Assembly (NCBI RefSeq): GCF_001051235.1
Contig: NZ_CBTJ020000020.1
Location: 277,709 to 341,708, forward strand
Source of the DNA: Candidatus Competibacter denitrificans Run_A_D11
GTDB taxonomy: Bacteria > Pseudomonadota > Gammaproteobacteria > Competibacterales > Competibacteraceae
Length of the DNA stretch: 64,000 nucleotides
Direction of reading: 5' to 3'
The notes under the pieces were generated by a model. That model was not told the DNA's origin and made no database searches. It saw only the letters and a list, made by a program, of their open reading frames with translations. Positions 1 to 11,914 of the stretch are shown piece after piece (within the stretch, counting starts at the first letter, position 1; each line of letters begins with the position of its first letter). Both the position numbers and the translations under genes were made by a program.

Positions 1-1
1 G

Positions 2-799
2 TTACCCACACGCTGGTTTGGCGATCCGATTCGCTTGCGCCAAGTCCTGACCAACCTGCTGGCGAATGCTATTAAATTCACCGAGCAAGGCCGCGTAATG
101 CTGCGGATTAGTGCTGATTGGATTAACGCTGAGCAAGGGCAGCTCAAGTTTGAGGTTAGCGATACCGGCATCGGCATTGCCCCTGAAGCGCAGGCCCAAA
201 TTTTTGAACCTTTCGCTCAGGCCACTCAAGCGGTGACTCGCCAATATGGTGGCACGGGTCTAGGTCTTGCCATTTGTCGGCAATTGGTCGCGTTAATGGG
301 AGGTGCGATTGGCGTCGATAGCGCGCCAGGTCAGGGCGCAAGCTTTTGGTTCCGCCTCACCCTGGCACGGGTATCGACCAACATCGGAGATCCAACCACC
401 ACCCCGCGACTCGGCACGCGCCCACGCTTTAATGCCCACGTATTGGTGGTGGAAGATAACCCAGTCAATCAGGAAGTCGCTCGTGCGATGCTGGAACAAT
501 TGGGGTGTCGAGCTGATATCGCCACCGACGGCCGCGAAGCGGTGTTGGCGGCGCTTGGAAAGACGTATGATCTGGTGCTGATGGACTGTCATATGCCGGT
601 GCTTGACGGTTTTGCCGCAACGGCTGAGATCCGGCAGCAAGAAGCTAAAGGCACCTCCCGCTTGCCGGTCATCGCGTTAACCGCCAACGTGGCAAAAGGG
701 GTTCGCGAACAGTGTCTGGCTGCCGGCATGGACGATTACTTAAGCAAACCATTCGATCAGGCTCAACTGGCAACGGTCTTAGCCAAGTTTTTGCGCTAG
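2..799 (+). CDS. Hybrid sensor histidine kinase/response regulator, C-terminal part (5' end outside window)
   Basis: The open frame runs in from the left edge, so only the last ~265 residues are visible. It starts inside the HATPase domain: an N box (NLLANAIKF), a G1 box (DTGIGIAPE) and a G2 box (GGTGLGLAI) are all readable. A short linker leads to a receiver domain with the acidic start (VVEDNPVNQ), the phospho-acceptor region [11 protein letters not shown] and the conserved Lys in YLSKPF. This is the usual layout of BarA- or ArcB-like hybrid kinases: ATP binding, then phosphotransfer to a C-terminal receiver. No Hpt domain follows before the stop. The sensory domain and input are outside the window. 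It may belong with the signalling genes downstream, but a 200-base gap separates them. Confidence 0.93.
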   Translation, partial: LPTRWFGDPIRLRQVLTNLLANAIKFTEQGRVMLRISADWINAEQGQLKFEVSDTGIGIAPEAQAQIFEPFAQATQAVTRQYGGTGLGLAICRQLVALMGGAIGVDSAPGQGASFWFRLTLARVSTNIGDPTTTPRLGTRPRFNAHVLVVEDNPVNQEVARAMLEQLGCRADIATDGREAVLAALGKTYDLVLMDCHMPVLDGFAATAEIRQQEAKGTSRLPVIALTANVAKGVREQCLAAGMDDYLSKPFDQAQLATVLAKFLR

Positions 800-1005
800 C
801 CCCCTTCTTGAAAAACAGAACTCTCATCCCCAGATGATGGGTTTAATCAGCGGATCAAGTGCTTTTGCCGCGCTAAAAGCCGCCAGGTGAGCACTCGATT
901 GACTGAGCGTCCTCCTTTTCCTGCTATGCTTGGCTCATAGTGAGTACCAGCGCCCGTTCAATCTCCTGAATAAAGCCACTATTCCGCACACGAGGAAGTC
1001 TCTCT

Positions 1006-1320
1006 ATGAAAGTCAATGTCAGTGTAGAAGCCACCGCCCAGGAAATGCGCGAATTTCTGGGGCTGCCGAACATTCAGCCTCTCCATGATGATGTGCTGCA
1101 AAGCCTGCGTGACAACGTGAAACGCGGCTCGATTAATCTCGAATCGTTCAACCAGTTTTTCAAGCCCTTGTTACCAGTCCAGTTCCACTCGATGGAAATG
1201 GTGCAGAAATTCTGGGAAGCGGTCGCGAAAGTCGGCACTACGCCCAAGGATGCGGCGGATAAACAGACCGATGAAGCGCCGGGGCCGGGCGATAACGACG
1301 CGCAACGAAACGGCTCCTAA
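1006..1320 (+). CDS. DUF6489-like small protein
   Basis: A 104-residue soluble protein starting at ATG with a plausible Shine-Dalgarno (gaggaag). The N terminus (MKVNVSVEATAQEMREFLGLP) resembles DUF6489 proteins, which begin with a short beta strand and a conserved FLGLP-type motif, followed by an amphipathic helix. That helix here contains MEMVQKFWEAV. The last ~25 residues are acidic and disordered. The family has no established function that I can name; some members sit near polyhydroxyalkanoate or phasin-like genes, which is only weak guidance. It lies 50 bases before the receiver gene and could be co-transcribed with it. Confidence 0.6.
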   Translation: MKVNVSVEATAQEMREFLGLPNIQPLHDDVLQSLRDNVKRGSINLESFNQFFKPLLPVQFHSMEMVQKFWEAVAKVGTTPKDAADKQTDEAPGPGDNDAQRNGS

Positions 1321-1370
1321 AATCGTCATAATACGGGTTTGAACAGGAACGCTGGCTAACCGGGGGTATT

Positions 1371-1745
1371 ATGGCGAACAAGATACTGGTGGTGGACGAT
1401 GAGCCGAACATCGTTTTGTCTTTGGAGTTTTTGATGAAGCAAGCCGGCTTTCAGGTGCGCACTGCCTCAGACGGCGAGGCGGCCCTGGCGGCTATTGCGG
1501 CCGAAGCGCCCGATTTAGTGCTACTTGATGTGATGATGCCGCGTAAAAACGGCTATGAAGTGTGCCAAGCCATCCGTGCCAACCCCGACTGGCGAACGGT
1601 GCGTATCATCATGCTCACTGCCAAGGGGCGCGAAGTCGAGCGGGAGAAAGGGATGGCGTTGGGCGCTGACGATTACATCACCAAGCCCTTTGCCACCCAG
1701 GAAGTGGTCGAGCGGGTGCGCGAGTTGCTGGCGGAATCCAGCTAA
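1371..1745 (+). CDS. Single-domain response regulator (CheY-like receiver)
   Basis: A 124-residue stand-alone receiver domain. Visible landmarks are the acidic pair in VVDDEPN, the phosphorylatable Asp in [11 protein letters not shown], a Thr in MLTAKG and the Lys in YITKPF. There is no output domain, so it acts by phosphorylation-dependent binding or as a phosphorelay intermediate. It ends four bases before the membrane pseudo-kinase/exonuclease gene. A symporter-histidine kinase lies further downstream, so this locus has one active kinase and one free receiver. A kinase-receiver pairing is an inference from position. Confidence 0.95.
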   Translation: MANKILVVDDEPNIVLSLEFLMKQAGFQVRTASDGEAALAAIAAEAPDLVLLDVMMPRKNGYEVCQAIRANPDWRTVRIIMLTAKGREVEREKGMALGADDYITKPFATQEVVERVRELLAESS

Positions 1746-1749
1746 TCTT

Positions 1750-3855
1750 ATGACGTATCGGACGAAGCTTTGGCTGCTGTGGCTGCTTCCGGTCGGCCTC
1801 GCCATCGTCTCTCTGAGCTGGCTCGGCTGGCAAATCCATCAAAGCGTACCGGCTTCGGAGCCGCATGATCTGCTCTTGCTGTGGGTCGTGCTGGCGGCCT
1901 TCGCCCTTATCGGCGCGGCCACGGTCGCATGGGCCTTGCTGGACTGGCATTTCTTCATCCCGTTGGGCGGTTTAGCGCGGGGAGCACGTATCATCACCCG
2001 CAGTAATGCCGGCTATGTGCTGGAACTGCCTAAACAGCACTGGTTGGGGGAATTTCCACCCATGCTGCTGGAATTGGGTGAAGCCTTGCATAGCGCCCGC
2101 CGCGACGTAGCCGCAGCGACCGTGATGGCGACCACCGAAATCGAGGAGCAGAAGGCCCGTCTGGAAACCGTTTTACGGGAACTGTCCGAGGGTGTGCTGG
2201 TTTGCGATGGTGCCGCCCGCATCTTGCTGTACAACCCAGCGGCGTTGAAACTGTTGCCAAACCGCGCGTTGTTGGGTCTTGGCCGTTCTCTTTACGATCT
2301 ATGGACCCGCGCGCCGATTGCCAGCACGCTGCAACTGTTGCAGTACCGTCGCCAAAACGCAGATGCAGATGGATCTGGCAGTAACAGCGATGCTGAATTC
2401 GTCTGTGCCACGGTTAACGATCAGGCCATGTTCCATTGTCGGATCAGCCTGTTACCCGGCAGCGCAGAACGCGAAGCTGGCTTTGTCGTCACCTTCCGTG
2501 ATGTAACCCAACAAGTCGAACGTGCCGCCATCAAAACCCGTACCGACGATTTACGCCGGCCATTGGCCAGTTTGCGTGCGGCGGCGGAGACCGTCTTACA
2601 ATTTGGTGACATGGATCTGGCCCAACGTCAGGCATTCCAACGGGTGATCGTTGAAGAAAGCGAGCGTCTCAGCCAGCGGTTGCAGGAGTTGACGCTTGAT
2701 TTGCGGGCCTTATATGCCAATCGCTGGCCGATGCATAACGTTTATTCGGCCGAGATTATCGGTAGCGTCATCCGCCATTTGGCGCAACACGATGGTTTAA
2801 CTGTCAAGCTGACTGGCACCCCGCTGTGGCTGCGTATCGACAGCCATTCAGTCACCCTGCTGCTCGAATTTTTGATTACGCAGTTGCAAGCGAGTGAGAT
2901 CGGCCACGATTTCGAAATCGAGTGCTTGCTGGGTAATCGCCGCGTTTACCTCGATATTATCTGGTCGGGCAAACCCGTCCCCGCCGAGCAATTGGAACGT
3001 TGGTTGGATGAACACGTCCAGGACTTGGTGGGCGCTAATACGGTCGGTGAAGTGCTCGCCCGACACGGTAGCGAGCTATGGAGTCAATCCCATCGGCGCC
3101 CTGGTCACGCGCTGTTGCGTCTGCCGTTGCCGGCCTCGGATAACCAGTGGAAAGAACCGATGGCCACTCTACCGGAGCGCCCGGAGTTCTATGATTTTTC
3201 ACTGGGCGATGAAAAGCGGGCCGAATGGGTTGATCTGGTCAACTATCCACTGACGGCGCTGACCTACGTGGTGTTCGATACTGAAACCACTGGCTTGGCA
3301 CCCTCGCAGGGTGATGAGATCATCCAGATTGCCGGTGTGCGAATCGTCAACCGGCGCTTGCTGGCGGGTGAACAGTTTGATCAGTTAGTGAATCCCGGCA
3401 AGGTGATTCCCAAGGCCACCATCCGCTTCCACGGCATTACGGACGACATGGTGAAGGACAAGCCGGGCAGCACTATCGTTCTGCCACAATTTCATGCCTT
3501 CGTCGGTGGTGATCAAACGGTTCTGGTGGCCCACAATGCGGCCTTTGATATGAAATTTCTCAAGATTAAGGAGCAAAAAGGCGGCCCCCGATTCGGTAAC
3601 CCGGTGCTTGACACGTTGCTGTTGTCCGGTTATCTGCATGATTACACCGACGACCATAATCTGGATGCCATCGCCGACCGCTTAGGGGTTGATGTACATG
3701 ACCGGCACAATGCCCTGGGTGACTCGCTGGTCACTGCGCGCGTGTTTCTGAAACTGCTGGATTTACTCGAAGCGCAGGGGATAAAAACACTGGGCGAAGC
3801 CTTGGCGGTGTCTGACAAGATGGTTGCAATTCGCAAGACACAAGCTAATTTTTAA
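1750..3855 (+). CDS. Membrane pseudo-histidine kinase fused to a DEDDh 3'-5' exonuclease
   Basis: I start at the ATG at 1750, four bases after the receiver stop; an in-frame extension upstream only overlaps that gene. The 701-residue protein has two membrane segments (about 6-28 and 41-66), a PAS-like region (about 150-250), a HisKA-like helix pair, a degenerate ATPase-like region, and from about 505 a DnaQ/PolC-type exonuclease. The exonuclease has all five DEDDh residues: Asp510 and Glu512 (FDTETTGL), Asp600 (HNAAFD), His653 and Asp658 (HNALGD). In the HisKA motif the catalytic His is Asp266 (TDDLRRPL instead of SHELRTPL), and no clear G boxes remain, so autophosphorylation is unlikely. A nuclease also lies beside the ActP-type symporter genes of pseudomonads, which fits the neighbours here. 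Substrate and signal are unknown. Confidence 0.88.
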   Translation: MTYRTKLWLLWLLPVGLAIVSLSWLGWQIHQSVPASEPHDLLLLWVVLAAFALIGAATVAWALLDWHFFIPLGGLARGARIITRSNAGYVLELPKQHWLGEFPPMLLELGEALHSARRDVAAATVMATTEIEEQKARLETVLRELSEGVLVCDGAARILLYNPAALKLLPNRALLGLGRSLYDLWTRAPIASTLQLLQYRRQNADADGSGSNSDAEFVCATVNDQAMFHCRISLLPGSAEREAGFVVTFRDVTQQVERAAIKTRTDDLRRPLASLRAAAETVLQFGDMDLAQRQAFQRVIVEESERLSQRLQELTLDLRALYANRWPMHNVYSAEIIGSVIRHLAQHDGLTVKLTGTPLWLRIDSHSVTLLLEFLITQLQASEIGHDFEIECLLGNRRVYLDIIWSGKPVPAEQLERWLDEHVQDLVGANTVGEVLARHGSELWSQSHRRPGHALLRLPLPASDNQWKEPMATLPERPEFYDFSLGDEKRAEWVDLVNYPLTALTYVVFDTETTGLAPSQGDEIIQIAGVRIVNRRLLAGEQFDQLVNPGKVIPKATIRFHGITDDMVKDKPGSTIVLPQFHAFVGGDQTVLVAHNAAFDMKFLKIKEQKGGPRFGNPVLDTLLLSGYLHDYTDDHNLDAIADRLGVDVHDRHNALGDSLVTARVFLKLLDLLEAQGIKTLGEALAVSDKMVAIRKTQANF

Positions 3856-3971
3856 TTTTCATCCGACATAAATTCTGGTTTGAATCCTCCCCCTCCAGGG
3901 GACTTATCGTGCATGGTAGAGACGCAACCTCTGCCATCCTGTTCCGTCCGGTCGCGGGCGTGGATTGAAAC

Positions 3972-4274
3972 ATGCGGCAACAATCCAAGGAATATATCGC
4001 TATCCTGTTCGTGGTCAGTGTCGTGGTATTGAACTATCCGTTCCTGGATTTGTTCGATACGGCGTGGCTGCCGCTGGGGATTCCTCTGCTGTATCTCTAC
4101 ATTTATCTGTTCTGGTTGCTGATCATCGTCTTGTTGATTTTCATCGTGGGCCATTCTGAGGTCCATGAGTCCGAGCGTCCTATGCCCCTGCCCTCGGAAA
4201 ATCCGTCACAGACTCGCTCCACTCTCACCGAGCGGAACGGTGACGGTGATACGGAGCGGGGGTTACGGCCTTAA
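3972..4274 (+). CDS. Small two-helix membrane protein, likely partner of the downstream symporter
   Basis: A 100-residue protein with two hydrophobic segments (about 10-27 and 37-60, the second very rich in Leu, Ile and Tyr) and a polar, charged tail of about 40 residues. Its stop overlaps the next start by one base (TAATG), which suggests translational coupling to the symporter-kinase. Sodium:solute symporters of the acetate-permease group often have a small two-helix companion protein (DUF4212 or YjcH type). This protein has that architecture and position, though I see no diagnostic motif. The membrane call is firm; the family is inferred. Confidence 0.75.
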   Translation: MRQQSKEYIAILFVVSVVVLNYPFLDLFDTAWLPLGIPLLYLYIYLFWLLIIVLLIFIVGHSEVHESERPMPLPSENPSQTRSTLTERNGDGDTERGLRP

Positions 4275-7003
4275 TGTTGAGCGACAGCATCATTATCGGC
4301 AGCGCCCTCAGCTATATGGGCGTCCTGTTCGCTATTGCCTACTACGGTGACCATCGGGCTGATATCGGCCGCTCGATCATCGCCAATCCCTATATTTATA
4401 CCTTGTCACTGGCGATCTACTGCACCGCCTGGACGTTTTACGGCAGCGTCGGTTTGGCGGCGACCGGCGGGGTGGATTTCCTACCGGTCTATCTCGGCCC
4501 GACGCTGATGGCGGTTCTGTTCTGGTTCGTACTGCGCCGGATCGTGCGCATCACCAAAATTCACCGCATCACCTCCATCGCCGATTTTGTTGCCTCCCGA
4601 TATGGCAAGAGTGGGTTGCTGGCAGGTATGGTGACGGTCATCGTGGTGCTGGGAATCCTGCCGTATATCTCGATCCAGCTCAAAGCCATCGCCACCAGTT
4701 TTAGCCTGCTACGCCGGTATCCAATGGTATCGATGGCCGAGACCGCCCAACATCCGGTGTGGTCAGATACCACTTTTTATGTGGCTCTGGTGCTGATCGT
4801 GTTCGCCATCCTGTTCGGCACGCGCCATATTGATAACACGGAACGCCACGAAGGCATGGTGGCAGCGGTCGCTTTTGAATCGCTCTTCAAGTTGGTGGCT
4901 TTTGTGACGGTGGGGATTGCAGTCACCTTCGGCATGTTCGGTGGCCCGGCCGATCTGTTCGAGCAGGCAGCCACCAAGCCGGAGCTGGCGGCTTTGATGC
5001 GTTTTGAAGCGGTACCGGGTGGCTATGGCGGCTGGCTGTCTCTGACCTTTCTGGCCATGATGGCCTTCCTGTTTTTACCCCGGCAGTTTCAGGTGCTGGT
5101 GGTGGAAAATGTCAACGAGACGCATATCCGTAAGGCGATCTGGCTGTTTCCGCTGTATCTGTTCATCATCAACCTGTTTGTATTGCCCATCGCCTTGGGT
5201 GGGCGGCTGACGTTTCCTCAGGGTGGCGTGGACGCTGATATGTTCGTGCTGGCGCTGCCGATGGCCAACCACAAACCGGATCTCGCGCTGCTGGCATTTT
5301 TGGGAGGGCTGTCGGCCGCCACCAGCATGATCCTGTTCGAAACCATTACCTTATCGACCATGGTGTGCAACGATCTGGTAATGCCCCTGCTGCTGCGAGC
5401 CAATCCGCGCTGGCTTGCGCAGCGCACCGACCTGTCCGGCCTGTTACTTGGCATCCGCCGCGCCGGCATCGCGGTGTTGATCTTGTTGGGTTACCTGTAC
5501 TACCGCTTCATCGGCGAATCCTACGCTCTGGTAACCAGCGGTCTGGTATCCTTCGCGGCCGCTGCCCAGTTCGCACCGCCGATCCTGATCGGCCTGTTCT
5601 GGAAGCGGGCCAATCGGCGCGGGGCGCTCATCGGCTTGAGCGGCGGTTTTGTGGTGTGGGCGTACACGCTGTTGCTACCGGCCATGGCTCGCTCCGGTTG
5701 GCTAGATACCGGCTTTATTGAGCACGGGCCTTATGGTGTGGAATTGCTCAAGCCCTATGCGGTGTTGGGACTCGATCATCTCGACCCGTACATGCACGCG
5801 GTGTTTTGGAGCATGTTGTTCAACATCGGCGGGCTGGTATTTGGCTCATTGTTGAGTCGGCCTGACCCGATTGAACAGGTCCAGGGCAGTCAATTCGTTA
5901 ACGTCCTTGAGCAGGATCGCCACGATGGCGATTCGTTGCTATGGCGCGGCGTTGCTGAAACTGCTGATCTTTATGACCTGCTGGCGCGCTTTCTCGGCCC
6001 GCAACGTGCGAGCGAAGCCTTCGATCATTACGCCCATCAGCACAATGGATACCCTCTCCAGGCCGATTCACGGCTGATCCACTACACCGAGCGTTTGTTG
6101 GCGGGCGCGATTGGCGCGGCGTCAGCGCGGGTGATGATTTCCTCAATCGTGATGGGTGAAGTGCTCAGCATTGAGGAGGTCATGACCATTCTCGACGAGA
6201 GTACCCAAGTCATCGAATACAGCCGCCGGCTGGAACAAAAATCGCGGGAACTGGAAGCCACTTCCGCCGAACTGCGTGAAGCCAACAATCAGTTACAAAA
6301 ACTCGATCAACTAAAAGACGAGTTCATCTCCACCGTCACCCATGAATTGCGCACGCCACTCACCTCAATCCGTGCCTTTTCGGAAATTCTCCTGGCCAAT
6401 CCCGATGTGTCCATCGAACAGCGCAGTCAATTTCTCGGCATCGTCGTCAAGGAAAGCGAGCGGCTAACCCGCCTGATCAATCAGGTGCTGGACATGGCCA
6501 AAATCGATTCCGGTCGGATCGACTGGCACATTGAGGAAATCGACTTGCGGGCGCTGATTCAAGACGCCATCAATTCCACCAGCCAGCTCTTTCGCGATAA
6601 ATTAGTCGCGCTACATGCGGATTTAGGCGACAGATCGGTGATCGTCGTCGGTGATCGTGACCGCTTAATCCAGGTCATCATCAACCTGCTGTCCAATGCG
6701 GTGAAATTCTGCCCGGATCAAGGAGGCGAGGTGACCATCCGACTCCATCCGCTGGAAAGTCGCTGGCGCGTGGTGGTGACAGACAACGGGCCAGGGATTG
6801 CCGCCGATCAACACCAATTGATCTTCGAAAAATTTCACCAAGTCACCGATGTCCATGGCGGCAAGCCCAAAGGCACTGGTTTGGGGTTGCCGATTAGCCA
6901 AAAAATCGTCGAACACCACGGTGGCAGCATTTGGGTGGAAAGCATACTCGGTGAAGGCGCCAGTTTTATCGTCGATTTACCGAGCAAACCCAACAGCGAA
7001 TGA
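4274..7003 (+). CDS. Sodium:solute symporter-histidine kinase (CbrA-type)
   Basis: A 909-residue fusion. The first ~520 residues are a multi-helix sodium:solute symporter (SSS) module. Residues ~570-625 look like a STAC domain, which links SLC transporters to kinases ([11 protein letters not shown] and the run ending [11 protein letters not shown]). A coiled coil follows, then a complete HisKA/HATPase core: H box with His690 ([12 protein letters not shown]), N box (NLLSNAVKF), G1 (DNGPGIA) and G2 (GTGLGLPI). In Pseudomonas CbrA a comparable protein senses nutrient status and controls carbon/nitrogen use, so a transport-coupled sensor is the likely role. No DNA-binding partner regulator is adjacent; the lone receiver at 1371 is the only candidate nearby. 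It overlaps thyA by ATGA. Confidence 0.92.
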   Translation: MLSDSIIIGSALSYMGVLFAIAYYGDHRADIGRSIIANPYIYTLSLAIYCTAWTFYGSVGLAATGGVDFLPVYLGPTLMAVLFWFVLRRIVRITKIHRITSIADFVASRYGKSGLLAGMVTVIVVLGILPYISIQLKAIATSFSLLRRYPMVSMAETAQHPVWSDTTFYVALVLIVFAILFGTRHIDNTERHEGMVAAVAFESLFKLVAFVTVGIAVTFGMFGGPADLFEQAATKPELAALMRFEAVPGGYGGWLSLTFLAMMAFLFLPRQFQVLVVENVNETHIRKAIWLFPLYLFIINLFVLPIALGGRLTFPQGGVDADMFVLALPMANHKPDLALLAFLGGLSAATSMILFETITLSTMVCNDLVMPLLLRANPRWLAQRTDLSGLLLGIRRAGIAVLILLGYLYYRFIGESYALVTSGLVSFAAAAQFAPPILIGLFWKRANRRGALIGLSGGFVVWAYTLLLPAMARSGWLDTGFIEHGPYGVELLKPYAVLGLDHLDPYMHAVFWSMLFNIGGLVFGSLLSRPDPIEQVQGSQFVNVLEQDRHDGDSLLWRGVAETADLYDLLARFLGPQRASEAFDHYAHQHNGYPLQADSRLIHYTERLLAGAIGAASARVMISSIVMGEVLSIEEVMTILDESTQVIEYSRRLEQKSRELEATSAELREANNQLQKLDQLKDEFISTVTHELRTPLTSIRAFSEILLANPDVSIEQRSQFLGIVVKESERLTRLINQVLDMAKIDSGRIDWHIEEIDLRALIQDAINSTSQLFRDKLVALHADLGDRSVIVVGDRDRLIQVIINLLSNAVKFCPDQGGEVTIRLHPLESRWRVVVTDNGPGIAADQHQLIFEKFHQVTDVHGGKPKGTGLGLPISQKIVEHHGGSIWVESILGEGASFIVDLPSKPNSE

Positions 7004-7794
7004 AAGTCTATCTCGATTTGTTGCGGCATGTGCTGGTGGGTGGAACCCGCAAACAAGATCGGACTGGCACCGGCACGTTGAGTGTTTTTGGGGCGCAATT
7101 GCGTTTCGATTTACGGGCTGGCTTTCCGCTCGTGACGACCAAGAAGCTTCATTTGCCGTCGATCATTCATGAATTGCTCTGGTTTTTGCGCGGTGACACT
7201 AACCTTCGGTATCTGCACGAGCACGGCGTGACGATCTGGGATGAGTGGGCCGATGAAACCGGAGATCTGGGACCGATTTACGGTAAGCAATGGACTGATT
7301 GGGAAACGAGCGATGGCCGACATATCGACCAGCTCGCCAATGCCATTGATCTTTTGCGCCGCGATCCGGATTCACGGCGGATTGTGGTATCGGCCTGGAA
7401 CGTAGGTGAGCTGGCGCAAATGCGGCTGCTACCCTGCCATGTAATCTTTCAGTTTTATGTGGCTAACGGTGAATTATCGTGCCAGCTTTATCAGCGCAGT
7501 GCTGACCTGTTTCTTGGCGTGCCGTTCAACATCGCCAGCTACGCGCTGCTGACCCATTTGGTCGCGCAACAAACCGATTTACAGGTTGGAGATTTCATCT
7601 GGACCGGCGGCGATTGCCACCTCTATCTCAATCATCAAGAGCAAGCACGCCTGCAACTGAGCCGCCAACCCTATCCCCTCCCGCAATTCGCGCTGCGGCG
7701 GCGGCCTCCGGCGCTGGCCGATTATCGTTACGAAGATTTCGAGATTTTGAATTATCAGGCCCATCCGCCGATCAAAGCAGCGGTGGCCGTTTAA
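7000..7794 (+). CDS. thyA: Thymidylate synthase
   Basis: Converts dUMP and methylene-tetrahydrofolate to dTMP and dihydrofolate. The 264-residue length equals E. coli ThyA and alignment by eye is nearly collinear: the phosphate-binding RTGTGT loop, nucleophile Cys146 in LLPCHVIF, the [14 protein letters not shown] signature and a C-terminal [10 protein letters not shown] tail. The start codon overlaps the stop of the symporter-kinase (ATGA), so the two are probably translationally coupled, an unusual partnership since thyA more often follows lgt or precedes folA. It converges directly with the DUF192 gene, with no spacer between the two stops. Confidence 0.98.
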   Translation: MKVYLDLLRHVLVGGTRKQDRTGTGTLSVFGAQLRFDLRAGFPLVTTKKLHLPSIIHELLWFLRGDTNLRYLHEHGVTIWDEWADETGDLGPIYGKQWTDWETSDGRHIDQLANAIDLLRRDPDSRRIVVSAWNVGELAQMRLLPCHVIFQFYVANGELSCQLYQRSADLFLGVPFNIASYALLTHLVAQQTDLQVGDFIWTGGDCHLYLNHQEQARLQLSRQPYPLPQFALRRRPPALADYRYEDFEILNYQAHPPIKAAVAV

Positions 7795-9510
<1,716 letters not shown>

Positions 9511-9633
9511 AAAACTGGCCCCGTTTAACTTGTCCAAGCATGATCTTGACCCCTGCGGCAGCAGCACCGCCGTGACCCCGACTCGCCTAAAAGCCGCTCG
9601 CGACGCAGGACCAGCCATCAAAGAGGAACCCTC

Positions 9634-9984
9634 ATGGATCACATTTTGAGTTTTCTGATTCAAGACGCTATTGCCCAGCAGGCCGGCACCGCTTCCGCCG
9701 GCGAGATGGGCCTGTTGAATCTCCTGTTTCCCATCATTTTGATCGGCGCGTTTTATTTCCTGCTGATCCGCCCACAGACCAAGCGCGCCAAAGAGCACAA
9801 GCAAATGGTCGATGGGCTGAAAAAAGGTGACGAAATCGTTACCGGTGGTGGGGTGTTGGCCCGCATCACTGACGTAGGCGAAAACTTCGTCCAACTGGAA
9901 ATCGCTGATGGCGTGCAAATCAAGGTTCAAAAACAAGCCGTCGGTTCGCTGATGCCCAAGGGCACCTATAAAGGCACTTTATAG
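9634..9984 (+). CDS. yajC: Sec translocon accessory protein YajC
   Basis: A 116-residue single-span inner-membrane protein that copurifies with SecDF. A short N-terminal segment precedes the membrane helix (about 28-47, including FPIILIGAFYFLLIRPQ), followed by a cytoplasmic domain with the family motif KGDEIVTGGGVLARI. The start is supported by gaggaa eight bases upstream. It lies between tgt and secD as in many proteobacteria, and the three Sec genes are close enough to be one transcript. Confidence 0.96.
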   Translation: MDHILSFLIQDAIAQQAGTASAGEMGLLNLLFPIILIGAFYFLLIRPQTKRAKEHKQMVDGLKKGDEIVTGGGVLARITDVGENFVQLEIADGVQIKVQKQAVGSLMPKGTYKGTL

Positions 9985-10023
9985 CCGCGCCTCGACCGGC
10001 ACCCACGCGGGAATTATCGTTTC

Positions 10024-11895
10024 ATGTCCAGTCCGCATGTCCTGAACCAATACCCTTGGTGGAAATATCTGCTGATCGGCCTGATCATCTTTTGGGGCCT
10101 GATCTTTGCGCTACCGAACCTGTTCGGTGAAGATCCCTCGGTGCAGATTTCTGGCGCGCGCGCCAATATCCCCATCGATACCGCCTTTCAAAGTCGGGTT
10201 GCCTCGGTGCTTGACACCGAAAAGCTGCCCCATAAGCGGCTGGAGCTTGAGGCTGACCGCTTGCTGATTCGTTTCGCCGACTCCGAGCAACAGCTTAAGG
10301 CGGCCGATCTGCTCAAGGAACGGCTGGGACGCGATTACATCGTCGCACTCAACTTGGCTTCCGCAGCACCGTCCTTTTTGCGGGCATTGGGATTGAATCC
10401 CATGTACCTCGGTCTGGATCTTCGTGGTGGCGTGCATTTTTTGATGCAAGTCGATATGGCTGCGACGGTCAAGCAAGTCGAAGACAGCTACGTGGATGAA
10501 ATCCGTAACCAATTACGCAATGAGAAGGTGCAGTACACCTCCGTGGGCCGCATGGCCACCGGTGGCGTGCAGGTTGAGTTCAAAGACACCGCCGAACGCG
10601 ATAAGGGTGCTCAATTACTGCGCAAAAGTTTGAATAATCTGCAACAGAGTCAAACCGGGGAACTTAGCCTGAAGCTGACCCTTGGCGAACCCGAAATTAA
10701 GGAAAAGCGTGATTTCGCCCTGCAACAGAACATCACGACCTTGCGCAATCGGGTCAACGAATTGGGCGTCGCCGAGCCGATCATCCAGCAACAAGGCAGC
10801 GACCGGATTGTGGTGCAATTGCCCGGCGTCCAAGATACCGCGCGCGCCAAGGAAATCCTGGGGGCGACTGCCACCCTGGAATTCCGCTTAGCCGACGAAG
10901 AGAACGACTGGAACCAAGCAGCCGCGAATAACCGCGTCCCGATCAATTCGCGACTCTACAAGGATCGCCAAGGTCGGCCGGTGTTGCTGCAAAAGCGCGT
11001 GATGCTGACCGGCGACTCCATCGTCGATGCCTCCTCCGGTCTTGATCAGCAAAGCGGTGGCCCAGCGGTATTTATCTCGTTGGATGGCAAAGGCGCCAAG
11101 CGGATGGAAGACGGTACCAAGGACAACATCGGCAAGCGGATGGCGGTCGTCTTCATCGAAAACAAGACCGAAACCAAGCGTGTAGATGGTGAGGTCAAAA
11201 AGAGCGCCTACACCATTGAGGAAGTGATCAACGTCGCCACGATCCGCGACCGACTGGGGCGGCGTTTCCAGATCACCGGACTCGATAGTACCCGTGAAGC
11301 CCGTGATCTCGCCCTGTTACTGCGTGCGGGCGCCCTGGTCAGCCCCATCGAAATCATTGAGGAGCGCACGGTCGGCCCCAGCGCCGGTAAGGAAAATATC
11401 GCCCAGGGTTTCCGGGCTGCCGCCATCTCGCTATTAGTGATCGCTGCGTTCATGACCTGGCGTTACAAAACCTTCGGTTTGATCGCCTCCGCTGCGTTGG
11501 TCGCCAACGTGGTGCTGCTCATTGCGGCGTTGTCGCTGTTGCAGGCTACCCTGACGTTGCCCGGCATTGCTGGTATCGTCCTGACCATGGGCATGGCGGT
11601 GGATGCCAACGTTTTGATCTATGAACGTATCCGGGAAGAGCTACGCAACGGTAATAGCCCGCAGGCGGCTATTCACGCCGGCTTTGACCGAGCATTCGAC
11701 ACCATCCTGGACTCTAACCTGACGACTTTGATCGCCGCGATCATGCTGTTTGGGTTCGGAACCGGCCCGATCAAAGGCTTTGCGGTGACGCTGAGCATCG
11801 GCATTCTGACCTCGATGTTTACCGCCGTCACCGGATCGCGTGCCTTGGTCAATCTTCTTTATGGCGGCCGCAAGCTGCAAAAACTGAACGTCTGA
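10024..11895 (+). CDS. secD: Protein translocase subunit SecD
   Basis: A 623-residue inner-membrane subunit of SecDF, which uses the proton motive force to help complete export through SecYEG. It has one N-terminal span (about 13-32), the periplasmic P1 region with LGLDLRGGVHFLMQVD, and five C-terminal spans carrying GIAGIVLTMGMAVDANVLIYERIREE, shown here in part: the GMAVDANVLI motif includes the Asp implicated in proton movement. Length matches E. coli SecD (615). It is separated from secF by 19 bases and a GGAGGG-type ribosome site. Confidence 0.97.
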   Translation: MSSPHVLNQYPWWKYLLIGLIIFWGLIFALPNLFGEDPSVQISGARANIPIDTAFQSRVASVLDTEKLPHKRLELEADRLLIRFADSEQQLKAADLLKERLGRDYIVALNLASAAPSFLRALGLNPMYLGLDLRGGVHFLMQVDMAATVKQVEDSYVDEIRNQLRNEKVQYTSVGRMATGGVQVEFKDTAERDKGAQLLRKSLNNLQQSQTGELSLKLTLGEPEIKEKRDFALQQNITTLRNRVNELGVAEPIIQQQGSDRIVVQLPGVQDTARAKEILGATATLEFRLADEENDWNQAAANNRVPINSRLYKDRQGRPVLLQKRVMLTGDSIVDASSGLDQQSGGPAVFISLDGKGAKRMEDGTKDNIGKRMAVVFIENKTETKRVDGEVKKSAYTIEEVINVATIRDRLGRRFQITGLDSTREARDLALLLRAGALVSPIEIIEERTVGPSAGKENIAQGFRAAAISLLVIAAFMTWRYKTFGLIASAALVANVVLLIAALSLLQATLTLPGIAGIVLTMGMAVDANVLIYERIREELRNGNSPQAAIHAGFDRAFDTILDSNLTTLIAAIMLFGFGTGPIKGFAVTLSIGILTSMFTAVTGSRALVNLLYGGRKLQKLNV

Positions 11896-11914
11896 GGACT
11901 GGAGGGATACCGTT

